This document shows positions 40,057 through 49,978 of a DNA stretch of 64,000 bases, one piece after another. Below the pieces are notes generated by a model. The model did no database searches. It was not told where the DNA came from and saw only the letters and a program-made list of their open reading frames with translations. The stretch comes from Nocardioides islandensis (GTDB lineage: Bacteria; Actinomycetota; Actinomycetes; Propionibacteriales; Nocardioidaceae), in NCBI RefSeq assembly GCF_015352455.1, contig NZ_JADKPN010000019.1:31822-95821 (forward strand), written 5' to 3'. The number at the start of each line of letters is the position of its first letter. Within the stretch, counting starts at the first letter, position 1. Position numbers and translations under genes: made by a program.

Positions 40057-43053
40057 TCATCCCCAGAAGACGCGGTCCACGACGGCTCTCGCCCGGCGAG
40101 TCGTGCGCAGGTAGTCGTTGACCATCTCGTCGGTGCCGCCGGGCGCGTACCCGAGCACGGCGGCCATCGCCGCCAGTGCTCGTGGGTCGCTGGGCAGCTG
40201 GTCGCTGCCCTTGTTGAGCACCAGGGTGATCGCGTTGCGCACGCGGCTGACCGTGCGCCACGAGCGCACCAGGACGTCGGCGTCGGTGGCGCCGAGCAGG
40301 CCGGCCTCGCCGGCCGCGGAGAGCGCGTCGAGGGTCCGCGGGGTGCGCAGGCCGGGTACGTCGGCGGCGTGCCGCATCTGGAGCAGCTGGACCGTCCACT
40401 CGATGTCGGCCAGGCCGCCGCGGCCCAGCTTGAGGTGGGTCTTGGGGTCGGCGCCCCGCGGCAGCCGCTCGCGGTCGATGCGCGCCTTGATCCGGCGTAC
40501 CTCGGCCACGTCGGTCTCGGCGAGCCCCGTCGCCGGGAAGCGGAGCGGGTCGACGAGCTCGGTGAACCGGCGGCGCAGGTCCGCGTCGCCCACGACCGCA
40601 TCGGCGCGCAGCAGCGCCTGGAACTCCCAGACCTTCGACCACTTGGCGTAGTACGCGGCGTACGAGTCGAGCGTCCGCACCAGCGGCCCCTGCTTCCCCT
40701 CCGGGCGCAGGTCGGCGTCGACCTCGAGCGGCGGGTCGGTCATCGGCAGCGACAGCAGGCGGCGCAGCTCGTTGGCGGTGTTCTGCGCGTACGTCGTGGC
40801 GACCTGCGGGTCGGCCCCGGGCAGCGGGTCGTGGACGAACATCACGTCGGCGTCGCTCGCGTAGGACAGCTCGAACCCGCCGTACCGGCCCATCGCCACG
40901 ATCGCCATCGCGGTCGGTGGCGCGTCCAGGCCGAGCTGCTCGCGGACGGCCCGGCCCGCCGCGTCGAGGGTCGCCTCGAGCGTCGCGTCGGTCAGCCGCG
41001 AGAGCCCGGCGCCCACCTCGGCCACGTCGATCTCGCCGAACAGGTCCCCGGCGGCCAGGCGCAGCAGCTCGCGACGGCGTACGGCGCGGATCGACCGCGC
41101 CGCCTCGACCGGGTCGTCCTGCCGCCCGGCGGACTTGGCCATCTCGGCCATCAGCGGCTCCGAACCGCGCGGCGTGAGGCTCTCCCCCAGCATCCGCACG
41201 CCCTGCGGCTCCCGCTCGATGAGCGCCGTGGCGTACTTCGACGTCGCCAGCACGCGGGCCAGCCGCTCGGCGACGTGGCCCTCGTCGCGCAACGTGCCCA
41301 GGTACCACGGCGTGCTGCCCAGGGACTCGCTCAGCCGGCGGAAGCCGAACAGCCCGCCGTCCGGGTCGGGTGAGTCGGCGAACCACCCCAGCATCGCCGG
41401 CATCAGCGCCTTCTGGATGCTGGCCGTGCGCGTCACACCGCTGGTCAGCGCCTCGAGGTGCCGCAGCGCCGCCATGGGGTCGGCGAAACCGAGCGCCGCC
41501 AGCCGGGACGCGGCCGCCTCGGTCGAGAGCCCGGCCTCGTCGTCGGCGACGCCGGGCATCCGGGCCACCGCGGTGAGCAGCGGCCGGTAGAAGAGCTTCT
41601 CGTGCAGTCGGCGCACCTCGCGCCGCCAGCCCTGCCACGCCTCGTCGAGCGAGGGGACCGGGTCCTTGACGTACCCCATCCCGCGCGCGATCCGGCGCAG
41701 CGACGGCTCGTCGACGGGTACGACGTGGGTGCGGCGCAGCTGGTAGAGCTGGATGCGGTGCTCGAGCGTGCGCAGGAAGGCGTAGGCGTTGTGCATCGCC
41801 TCGCCGTCGACCCGACCGACGTACCCGCCCGTCGTCAGCTCGGTCAGCGCGCTCAGCGTGGCCGGCGCCCGGAGCGACGGGTCGCCGCGGCCGTGGACGA
41901 GCTGGAGCAGCTGCACCGCGAACTCCACGTCGCGCAGGCCGCCGAGGCCCAGCTTGAGCTGACGGTCGGCCTCGCGCGCCGGGATGGTCTCCACGACGCG
42001 TCGCCGCATCGCCTGCACGTCCGCCACGAACCCGTCGCGGCCGGACGCGCTCCACACCATCGGCGCCACCAGGTCGACGAGCTCGCGACCCAGCTCGAGG
42101 TCGCCGGCGACGGGCCGAGCCTTCAGCAGCGCCTGGAACTCCCAGGTCTTGGCCCAGCGCTCGTAGTAGGAGCGCATGCCCGCGAGCGTCCGCACGAGCG
42201 GTCCGGCCTTGCCCTCCGGCCGGAGCGCCGCGTCGACGGGCCAGATGGTGCCCTCGGGCGTGTGGTCGGAGCAGGCCCGCATCAGGTGCGTGGCCAGCTG
42301 GGTCGCGACCCGCGACGCGGCGCCCTCGGCCGCATCGTGGGCCGGCTCGAAGCAGAAGATGACGTCGACGTCGGAGACGTAGTTGAGCTCGTGACCGCCG
42401 CACTTGCCCATCGCGATGACGGCGAGCCGTACGTCCGCGGAGTCCGGTCCGACGTGGGCGCGGGCGATCGCGAGGCCGGCCTCCAGGGTGCCGGCCGCCA
42501 GGTCCGACAGCTCGGCGGCGACGTCGTCCACGCCGACGTGGTGCGCCAGGTCGCGCGAGGCCAGCCGCAGCAGGAGCCGGCGGTACTCCACGCGCAGCGC
42601 GTCCAGCGCCTCCGGCTCGGGAACGCCCGCGACCGGCTGGTCGCTCGAGGGGTCGGCGCCGACAGCGGTCAACAACGCCGCGCGGACGGCGTACGCCGCG
42701 GGGCGGGTGCTGCCGAGTGTCGGGTCGGTGAGCTCGCGCCAGTGGGTCGGGTGCCGGACGAGGTGGTCGGCCAGGGCCTGGCTGGCACCCAGCACGCAGA
42801 GCAGCCGCATGGCCGTGCCCTCGTCGTCGACGATCTCCTGCAGCATCGCGTCGCGGTCGCCCAGCTGCTCGTCGGCCGCCGCGGCCAGCCGGAGCAGGCC
42901 GGCGAGGGCCAGGTCCGGGTCGGCGGTACGTCCGAGCAGCGCCACCAGCGGGTCCGCGTGCCCGCCGAGCTCGCGCAGGCCGGCCGACGTGCGGTCGGAG
43001 TCGACGAACCCGTGGCGGAGCAGGTCGGAGCGTGAGGTGGCCGGCCGAGTCAT
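40057..43053 (-). CDS. glnE: Glutamine synthetase adenylyltransferase/deadenylylase GlnE, 998 aa
   Basis: Bifunctional enzyme that adds and removes AMP on glutamine synthetase in response to nitrogen status. Two nucleotidyltransferase domains are visible: IAMGKCGGHELNYVSDVDVIF (about 215-236) and VAMGRYGGFELSYASDADVMF (about 720-740), both with the GG-x-S/D-x-D metal motif, each followed by a helical GlnD-PII-uridylyltransferase-like domain with the LRPEGKAGPLVRTL and LRPEGKQGPLVRTL signatures. Length is normal. ATG 43053 is chosen because the fold starts directly; a frame to 43152 overlaps the amidotransferase. Near glnA2, as in mycobacteria. Confidence 0.95.
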   Translation of the reverse strand: MTRPATSRSDLLRHGFVDSDRTSAGLRELGGHADPLVALLGRTADPDLALAGLLRLAAAADEQLGDRDAMLQEIVDDEGTAMRLLCVLGASQALADHLVRHPTHWRELTDPTLGSTRPAAYAVRAALLTAVGADPSSDQPVAGVPEPEALDALRVEYRRLLLRLASRDLAHHVGVDDVAAELSDLAAGTLEAGLAIARAHVGPDSADVRLAVIAMGKCGGHELNYVSDVDVIFCFEPAHDAAEGAASRVATQLATHLMRACSDHTPEGTIWPVDAALRPEGKAGPLVRTLAGMRSYYERWAKTWEFQALLKARPVAGDLELGRELVDLVAPMVWSASGRDGFVADVQAMRRRVVETIPAREADRQLKLGLGGLRDVEFAVQLLQLVHGRGDPSLRAPATLSALTELTTGGYVGRVDGEAMHNAYAFLRTLEHRIQLYQLRRTHVVPVDEPSLRRIARGMGYVKDPVPSLDEAWQGWRREVRRLHEKLFYRPLLTAVARMPGVADDEAGLSTEAAASRLAALGFADPMAALRHLEALTSGVTRTASIQKALMPAMLGWFADSPDPDGGLFGFRRLSESLGSTPWYLGTLRDEGHVAERLARVLATSKYATALIEREPQGVRMLGESLTPRGSEPLMAEMAKSAGRQDDPVEAARSIRAVRRRELLRLAAGDLFGEIDVAEVGAGLSRLTDATLEATLDAAGRAVREQLGLDAPPTAMAIVAMGRYGGFELSYASDADVMFVHDPLPGADPQVATTYAQNTANELRRLLSLPMTDPPLEVDADLRPEGKQGPLVRTLDSYAAYYAKWSKVWEFQALLRADAVVGDADLRRRFTELVDPLRFPATGLAETDVAEVRRIKARIDRERLPRGADPKTHLKLGRGGLADIEWTVQLLQMRHAADVPGLRTPRTLDALSAAGEAGLLGATDADVLVRSWRTVSRVRNAITLVLNKGSDQLPSDPRALAAMAAVLGYAPGGTDEMVNDYLRTTRRARAVVDRVFWG

Positions 43054-43063
43054 CGCGCTCGCG

Positions 43064-43780
43064 TCACGCGTGGGCGGCGATCTCGACGAACCGGGACGCC
43101 AGCGGCCGCCACGCGGCCGCCAGCTCCTCGCGCGCGGCGTCGATCTCCGCAAGCACCGCGTCGGTGTCGAGGCCCTGGCTGCGGTGCAGCTCGCGGTCGG
43201 CCACGGCCCACGGGGCGATCAGCTGGGCGTCGACCTCGGGGTGGTGCTGGACGCCCCAGACGGTCGGCGCGAAGCGCGCCGCCTGCACCTCGACGCCCTC
43301 GATGCGGGCGAGCACGACGGCCCCCTCGGGCACCTCGGTCACGACGTCGTCGTGCCAGTGAACACCGCGCCGCGGGGTGGCCAGCTCGTGCATCAGCGGG
43401 TCCAGGTGCGCCTCGGGCGTCCAGCCCATCATGCGCAGGCCGAACGTCTGGCCGCGCGAGTTCGTCTCGACCTCGCCGCCCAGGGCCACGGCGGCCAGCT
43501 GGTGACCGAGGCAGATGCCGAGCACCGGCACGCCGCCGGCCGCGTGCACGCGGATCCGCTCGCGCACCAGCGCGAGCCACGGGCTGTCGGCGTCGTCGTT
43601 GGCGCCCATCGCACCGCCGAGCACGACCAGGGCGTCGTACGTCCCCGGGTCGGGCAGCGGGTCGCCGTCGTACGCGTGGCACACCGCGACGTCCGCTCCG
43701 GCGTCGGCCATCCACGTGCCGACCAGGTGTGGCGGGCAGTTCTCCTCGTGCTGGACGACGGCGATGCGGGGCGACGTCAT
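43064..43780 (-). CDS. Class I glutamine amidotransferase domain protein, 238 aa
   Basis: Glutaminase-type hydrolase with the full triad: C90 in GICLGHQLAAV, H180 and E182 in GVQHHPEVD. The protein stands alone with no synthetase domain, like GuaA-like amidotransferases of unknown target or gamma-glutamyl hydrolases. It lies between glnE and glnA2 and overlaps the membrane-protein gene by 4 nt (ATGA). Because several actinobacterial GlnA2 proteins are gamma-glutamyl-polyamine synthetases, a role in hydrolysing gamma-glutamyl compounds is a possible, untested reading. Confidence 0.85.
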   Translation of the reverse strand: MTSPRIAVVQHEENCPPHLVGTWMADAGADVAVCHAYDGDPLPDPGTYDALVVLGGAMGANDDADSPWLALVRERIRVHAAGGVPVLGICLGHQLAAVALGGEVETNSRGQTFGLRMMGWTPEAHLDPLMHELATPRRGVHWHDDVVTEVPEGAVVLARIEGVEVQAARFAPTVWGVQHHPEVDAQLIAPWAVADRELHRSQGLDTDAVLAEIDAAREELAAAWRPLASRFVEIAAHA

Positions 43781-44181
43781 GCGAGCCGGTCCTTCTTGAG
43801 CAGCAGCGACGCGGTGAGCGTGAACAGGCCGGCCACCAGGGACGCCAGCCCGATGACCGTGGCCAGGATCGGCAGCGCGGCGAGCATCGCGAAGACGCCG
43901 GCGAGGGTCCCGTAGAGACGAGCGCTGACGACCTGGGCCTTGAGCCTGCGGCGCGCGGACCGGGCGGTGAAGAACACCACGACACCCGGGATGAACAGGA
44001 AGACCATGGCGATCTGGAGCGCCTCGAAGCGGGTGCGGTCCTGGTCGCCGTCCCACGAGGCCGAGACGTAGGCGAGGGCGTACACGATGATGAGCGCGGC
44101 CAGCACCATCACGACCATCAGGCCGACGTTGAGCTGCTTCTCGATCGGGCTGCGCTGGGGCGCCTCGTTCGCGGTGGTCAT
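43777..44181 (-). CDS. Small membrane protein, 134 aa
   Basis: Helices at about 17-38, 56-74 and 88-128 with a polar cytoplasmic N-terminus (MTTANEAPQRSPIEKQ) and an arginine-rich loop (ARSARRRLKAQ). No known domain recognised. Sits 7 bp after glnA2 and overlaps the amidotransferase start, so it belongs to the glnA2 operon. Confidence 0.75.
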   Translation of the reverse strand: MTTANEAPQRSPIEKQLNVGLMVVMVLAALIIVYALAYVSASWDGDQDRTRFEALQIAMVFLFIPGVVVFFTARSARRRLKAQVVSARLYGTLAGVFAMLAALPILATVIGLASLVAGLFTLTASLLLKKDRLA

Positions 44182-44188
44182 CGTCGCC

Positions 44189-45526
44189 TCAGAGAACCGG
44201 GAGCATCCGGTCGCGCTCGAACGCGGAGACCTGCGTGCGGTACTCCTCCCACTCCGAGCGTTTGTTGCGCAGGAAGAAGTCGAAGACGTGCTCGCCCAGG
44301 GTCTCGGCGAGGAGCTCGCTGCGCTCGGCGATGCCGATGGCGTCGTACAGGCTCTTCGGCAGCGGCTCGATGCCGAGGCTGGTGCGCTCCCGCTCGGTCA
44401 GGCTCCACACGTCGTCCTCGGCCTCGCGCGGGAGGTCGTAGCCCTCGTCGATGCCCTTCATGCCGGCGGCCAGGATCACGGCGTACGCGAGGTAGGGGTT
44501 CGCGGCCGCGTCGATGCTGCGCACCTCGACCCGGGTCGACTGGCCCTTGTTGGGCTTGTACATCGGCACGCGCACCATGGCCGAGCGGTTGTTGTGGCCC
44601 CAGCAGATGTACGACGGGGCCTCGCCGCCGCCGAGCAGGCGCTTGTAGCTGTTGACCCACTGGTTGGTCACGCAGGTGATCTCGCTGGCGTGGCGCAGGA
44701 TGCCGGCGATGAACTGCTGGCCGGTCTTGGAGAGTTGGTACTGCGAGCCGGCCTCGAAGAACGCGTTGCGGTCGCCCTCGAACAGCGACACGTGCGTGTG
44801 CATCGCCGAGCCGGGGTGCTGGGTGAACGGCTTGGGCATGAACGTCGCCCAGATGCCCTGGCTCAACGCCACCTCACGGATGACCGTGCGGAAGGTCATG
44901 ATGTTGTCGGCGGTGCTCAGCGCGTCGGCGTACCTCAGGTCGATCTCCTGCTGGCCCGGCCCGCCCTCGTGGTGGCTGAACTCCACCGAGATGCCCATCG
45001 ACTCGAGCATCGTGATCGCCTCGCGGCGGAAGTCCGCTCCCATCGACTGCGCGGTGTGGTCGAAGTACCCGCTGCGGTCCACCGGCACGGGGTCGACGCC
45101 GTTCTGCGGGGTGTCCTTGAACAGGTAGAACTCGATCTCGGGGTGCGTGTAGAAGGTGAACCCCTGGTCGGCCGCCTTGGTCAGCGTGCGCTTGAGGACG
45201 TAGCGCGGGTCGGCGTACGAGGCGGAGCCGTCCGGCATCACGATGTCGCAGAACATCCGGGCCGTCGCCGGCCCCTCGCCGCGCCACGGCAGGATCTGGA
45301 ACGTCGACGGGTCCGGCTTGGCGAGCATGTCCGACTCGTAGACCCGGGCGAACCCCTCGATCGCCGACCCGTCGAAACCGATCCCCTCGTCGAAGGCCCC
45401 CTCCAGCTCCGCCGGCGCCACCGCCACGGACTTCAGGAACCCGAGGACGTCGGTGAACCACAGCCGCACGAACCTGACGTCGCGCTCCTCGAGTGCCCGG
45501 AGCACGAAGTCTTCCTGCTTGCCCAT
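44189..45526 (-). CDS. glnA2: Glutamine synthetase-like enzyme GlnA2, 445 aa
   Basis: Ligase of the GS-I fold; forms gamma-glutamyl amides with ATP. MGKQEDFVLRALEERDVRFVRLWFTD is the GlnA2-type N-terminus. Active-site landmarks: IGFDGSAIEGFA, FYTHPEIEFYLF (metal glutamate), HHEGGPGQQEIDLRY, PGSAMHTHVSLF and NNRSAMVRVP/KGQSTRVEVRS. At 445 residues it matches GlnA2 rather than the 470-residue GlnA1. Y-D-L-P near residue 380 resembles the AMP-accepting tyrosine region but is followed by REAEDDVW, as in GlnA2. In Streptomyces GlnA2 makes gamma-glutamyl-polyamines, so plain glutamine synthesis is not certain. ATG 45526 follows AATACT by 6 nt. Confidence 0.92.
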   Translation of the reverse strand: MGKQEDFVLRALEERDVRFVRLWFTDVLGFLKSVAVAPAELEGAFDEGIGFDGSAIEGFARVYESDMLAKPDPSTFQILPWRGEGPATARMFCDIVMPDGSASYADPRYVLKRTLTKAADQGFTFYTHPEIEFYLFKDTPQNGVDPVPVDRSGYFDHTAQSMGADFRREAITMLESMGISVEFSHHEGGPGQQEIDLRYADALSTADNIMTFRTVIREVALSQGIWATFMPKPFTQHPGSAMHTHVSLFEGDRNAFFEAGSQYQLSKTGQQFIAGILRHASEITCVTNQWVNSYKRLLGGGEAPSYICWGHNNRSAMVRVPMYKPNKGQSTRVEVRSIDAAANPYLAYAVILAAGMKGIDEGYDLPREAEDDVWSLTERERTSLGIEPLPKSLYDAIGIAERSELLAETLGEHVFDFFLRNKRSEWEEYRTQVSAFERDRMLPVL

Positions 45527-45532
45527 GAGATC

Positions 45533-45538
45533 AGTATT
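45533..45538 (-). promoter_or_regulatory. -10-like AATACT for glnA2
   Basis: Six bases (GATCTC) before ATG 45526. Its 5' edge touches the left arm of the long inverted repeat at 45537. Confidence 0.4.
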
Positions 45539-45593
45539 CCGCCTCCGGCGGATGGTCTGTGGTTGGTGTCTTGTTTGGTCGCCTGCGGCGGGC
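45537..45593. repeat. Left arm of a long imperfect inverted repeat
   Basis: 57-nt arm whose reverse complement matches 45917-45972: 15 identical bases (GCCCGCCGCAGGCGA), then a short variable part, AACCACAGAC, and CCGGAGGCGGAA. The arm begins at the glnA2 promoter. Confidence 0.75.
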
Positions 45594-45916
45594 GTCGGGA
45601 CCGTGGTCGCCGGCGGCTGCACGAGAAGATCCTCCTCGCTCCGCCGCTCGCGGTCCGGTCACGGGAGGGTGGTGGAAGAGCCACCACCTGCTGCGGTGAC
45701 CCGCCCGGGGTGGTTGACGTCAGCCGACCTCGCGCGCAGACCACCCACGGGTCGTGGGCGTGGGACGGTGACCCGGGCCTGCCCTCCGGGGGCTAAAAGG
45801 GCTTGGCCGCGGCGCGCGCCGGCGGTCGCAAGCACACGACCACGCCGTGCGTGCGACGCGCCGCCCCTGTCCCCCGGAGGGCAGGACCGGGGCGCCGGCC
45901 GACGAACCGCAACCCA
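45594..45916. other. Structured non-coding island between repeat arms
   Basis: No credible gene. It holds a perfect 8-bp hairpin GGTGGTGG/CCACCACC (45668-45688), a nested inverted repeat (45772-45792 with 45871-45891), and an imperfect stem around 45826-45857 (GTCGCAAGCAC against GTGCGTGCGAC). Together with the outer arms this makes a 436-bp palindromic region that could be a repeat element or a structured RNA. Confidence 0.55.
45772..45891. repeat. Inner inverted repeat pair
   Basis: CCTGCCCTCCGGGGG (45778-45792) is exactly reversed at 45871-45885 (CCCCCGGAGGGCAGG); after one mismatch the pairing extends five bases outward on each side. The spacer is 78 nt. Confidence 0.75.
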
Positions 45917-45972
45917 GCCCGCCGCAGGCGATCAAAGAACGACAACCACAGACAACTCCCCCGGAGGCGGAA
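45917..45972. repeat. Right arm of the long imperfect inverted repeat
   Basis: Reverse-complement partner of 45537-45593. It ends 58 bp before the stop codon of the secreted protein gene on the minus strand. Confidence 0.75.
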
Positions 45973-46030
45973 CCTTGCCGCCGTACCCCTCGACCCGGAG
46001 GACTCCCCGACCCGACGAGCTGCCGGAGGG

Positions 46031-46642
46031 TCAGCCTCCGTGGGAGCCGGCCTTGCAGAGCAGGACGTCCTGTCCGCCCAGCACCCCGCCGTACACCGGG
46101 TTGAGCGGCCGCAGCCACTCCTGCGTGGTCGGCGCCCAGACGATCTGGCCCGGCACCTTCTCGAAGACGCCCTCGACCATCACCCGCCGGACCTTGAGTC
46201 GCAGCAGCAGCTCCTTCTTCGCGGTGCCCGCGAAGCAGCCGCTGGCCTTCTTCATCGTGCGCGCACGGTTGAAGCCGATCCGGTCACCGACGGTCAGGCC
46301 CTGGTAGCGCATCACCGCCATGGTCGTGTAGCCGAGGTGGCCCTCCCACGGCGTCTCGACGGCGACGCTGAGACCGAGGGTCTTGTCGGTCGGCACCACG
46401 AACGCCGCCTTGCCGTTCGCGATCAGGTGCGGGTCGGAGGCCCAGCCGCTGCTGGGGTCCTCGGCGGTGTAGCTGATCAGCGTCACCTCGCAGCCCTCGC
46501 AGGACCGGATGGCGACGGTGACGGCGGTGGTCTTGGCACGGGCACTGGTTGTCTCGGCTCCCGACGCCTGCCCGTTCGACACGCCGGCGAGTGCGAGGCC
46601 GACCGCGACGGCGGCGGCGAGGACGCGATGGATGCTGGTCAT
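46031..46642 (-). CDS. Secreted protein of unknown function, 203 aa
   Basis: Signal peptide MTSIHRVLAAAVAVGLALAG, cleavage probably after about residue 32. The mature part is a beta-rich soluble protein with five cysteines (SCEGCEV, SGCFAG, LLCKAG) that may form disulfides, and no catalytic motif recognised. GAGGGAGAAC before ATG 46642 sets the start; the longer frame to 46693 would bury the signal peptide. Divergent from the phosphopantetheinyl transferase. Confidence 0.75.
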   Translation of the reverse strand: MTSIHRVLAAAVAVGLALAGVSNGQASGAETTSARAKTTAVTVAIRSCEGCEVTLISYTAEDPSSGWASDPHLIANGKAAFVVPTDKTLGLSVAVETPWEGHLGYTTMAVMRYQGLTVGDRIGFNRARTMKKASGCFAGTAKKELLLRLKVRRVMVEGVFEKVPGQIVWAPTTQEWLRPLNPVYGGVLGGQDVLLCKAGSHGG

Positions 46643-46724
46643 GGTGCTGTTCTCCCTCGGAGGTTGGGTCAAGTCCCTCGTACGACGCGACACCCGCGCC
46701 CGAGGTTGCCATCGGGGCCGGGCC

Positions 46725-46730
46725 TACCGT
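46725..46730 (+). promoter_or_regulatory. -10 hexamer TACCGT for the phosphopantetheinyl transferase
   Basis: Six bases (GATGCC) before GTG 46737. Confidence 0.5.
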
Positions 46731-46736
46731 GATGCC

Positions 46737-47366
46737 GTGCTCGCCGACATCGTCCACGTCTGGTGGGCCTCGACGGAAGACCTCTCCGAGGAGCACGCGC
46801 GGTGGCTCGACGACACGGAACGCGAGCGACTCGGCCGGCTGCGCGGAACGGGGGACGGCGACCGGTTCGTGCTCGGGGCGGCGCTGCTCCGCGCTCTCGT
46901 CGCCGACCTCGACGGGACGGACCCGGCGTCGGTGGCCCTCGACCGCACCTGCCCGCGCTGCGGCGAGCAGCACGGCCCCGTGACCGCGCCCGGGCGCGCC
47001 TGGCAGGTGTCGGTGTCGCACTCGGGCACGTACGCCGTCGCCGCGGCCGCCGCCGGACCGGTCGGGGTGGACGTCGAGACGCACTGCCCGGCGGACTGGC
47101 GTGACCTGCTGCCGCGGGTGCTCGCCCACGGCGAGTCCGAGCCCGCCGACGAGTTGGCCTTCCTGGCCACCTGGGTGCGCAAGGAGGCGGTCGTGAAGGC
47201 CACCCGCGAGGGCCTGTCCCGTGCCCTGCCCACCGTGACGCTCGCCGACCCGCCGAACGGCCTCCTGGTCCGCGGCCTCGACGTGCCCGGGGCCGTGGCG
47301 GCCGTGGCCTTCGGCGGGGTCAGACCGGGACCGGCTCCCGTCGCCCGGCGCTGGCCGCGCGGCTGA
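46737..47366 (+). CDS. 4'-phosphopantetheinyl transferase (Sfp type), 209 aa
   Basis: Transfers phosphopantetheine from CoA to carrier proteins of fatty acid, polyketide or peptide synthases. The Sfp-family motifs are VSVSHSGTYAVAAAA (about 91-105), VGVDVE (metal-binding D and E, about 110-115) and WVRKEAVVKATREGLS (about 153-168). A CPRCGEQHG segment in the middle is seen in many actinobacterial members. Length is typical. No carrier-protein gene is nearby. The start follows the leaderless hexamer. Confidence 0.88.
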   Translation: MLADIVHVWWASTEDLSEEHARWLDDTERERLGRLRGTGDGDRFVLGAALLRALVADLDGTDPASVALDRTCPRCGEQHGPVTAPGRAWQVSVSHSGTYAVAAAAAGPVGVDVETHCPADWRDLLPRVLAHGESEPADELAFLATWVRKEAVVKATREGLSRALPTVTLADPPNGLLVRGLDVPGAVAAVAFGGVRPGPAPVARRWPRG

Positions 47367-47437
47367 GCAGGCAGTCGGGACAGCCGTCCGAGCCTGGACG
47401 CGTCGCTACAAAACCCCTGCGGTTCCGCTTCGCATGG

Positions 47438-47878
47438 CTATCCGGCGGCTTCGGCCTTCCGGAACACCGCTGCGAACTGCCTCTTCAGCGCCACCGAGCC
47501 TGCGACGGGGATCAACGCGCCGACCAGCTTGCCGGTCAGCGACTTGCCGTGGCGGTTCAGCGTCACGCGCACGTCGGTGCCGTCGCCGGCCGGCGTGAGC
47601 CGGTAGTGCCAGCCGCTGCCCGGCCCCCAGAGGTTCGAGTCGAGGGTCTCGATGTCGACCGTCCCGGCCGCCGCGTCCCAGGAGTACCGCTCCCGCTCCC
47701 AGCCCATGTTGTTGCCTTCGGTGACCTCCGCCCAGTCCGGCCCCGTCTCGTGCACCTCGTAGCGCGACTCGGCGTTGTTCGGCCAGTTCTTCGCCCGGTC
47801 CGGGCCGAAGTCGGTGAACAGGTCGAGCACCTGGGTCGGCGTCAGGCTGGTGTGGACGGTGAACGTGGTGCTGGGCAT
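47438..47878 (-). CDS. SRPBCC/START-like protein, 146 aa
   Basis: Polyketide-cyclase/dehydrase-like helix-grip fold: N-terminal strand FTVHTSLTPTQVLDLFTDFG, the middle YEVHETGPDWAEVTEG and WHYRLTPAGDGTDVRVTLNRHG strands, and a long C-terminal helix (SVALKRQFAAVFRKAE). Members bind hydrophobic ligands; the ligand here is unknown. ATG 47878 follows CACGGT by 6 nt. Confidence 0.8.
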   Translation of the reverse strand: MPSTTFTVHTSLTPTQVLDLFTDFGPDRAKNWPNNAESRYEVHETGPDWAEVTEGNNMGWERERYSWDAAAGTVDIETLDSNLWGPGSGWHYRLTPAGDGTDVRVTLNRHGKSLTGKLVGALIPVAGSVALKRQFAAVFRKAEAAG

Positions 47879-47884
47879 GTGCCT

Positions 47885-47890
47885 ACCGTG
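47885..47890 (-). promoter_or_regulatory. -10 hexamer CACGGT for the SRPBCC gene
   Basis: Six bases (AGGCAC) before ATG 47878. Confidence 0.4.
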
Positions 47891-47932
47891 GCACGGATGC
47901 GGTGACGGGTGTCGGGCAGCCACCCCTCGGCG

Positions 47933-49975
<2,043 letters not shown>

Positions 49976-49978
49976 GCC

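Noticed and set aside
45453..46307. 284-codon plus-strand frame in the inverted-repeat island
   Set aside because: It is antisense to two genes at its ends and covers the palindromic region; the translation is Arg/Ser/Pro-rich with no domain.
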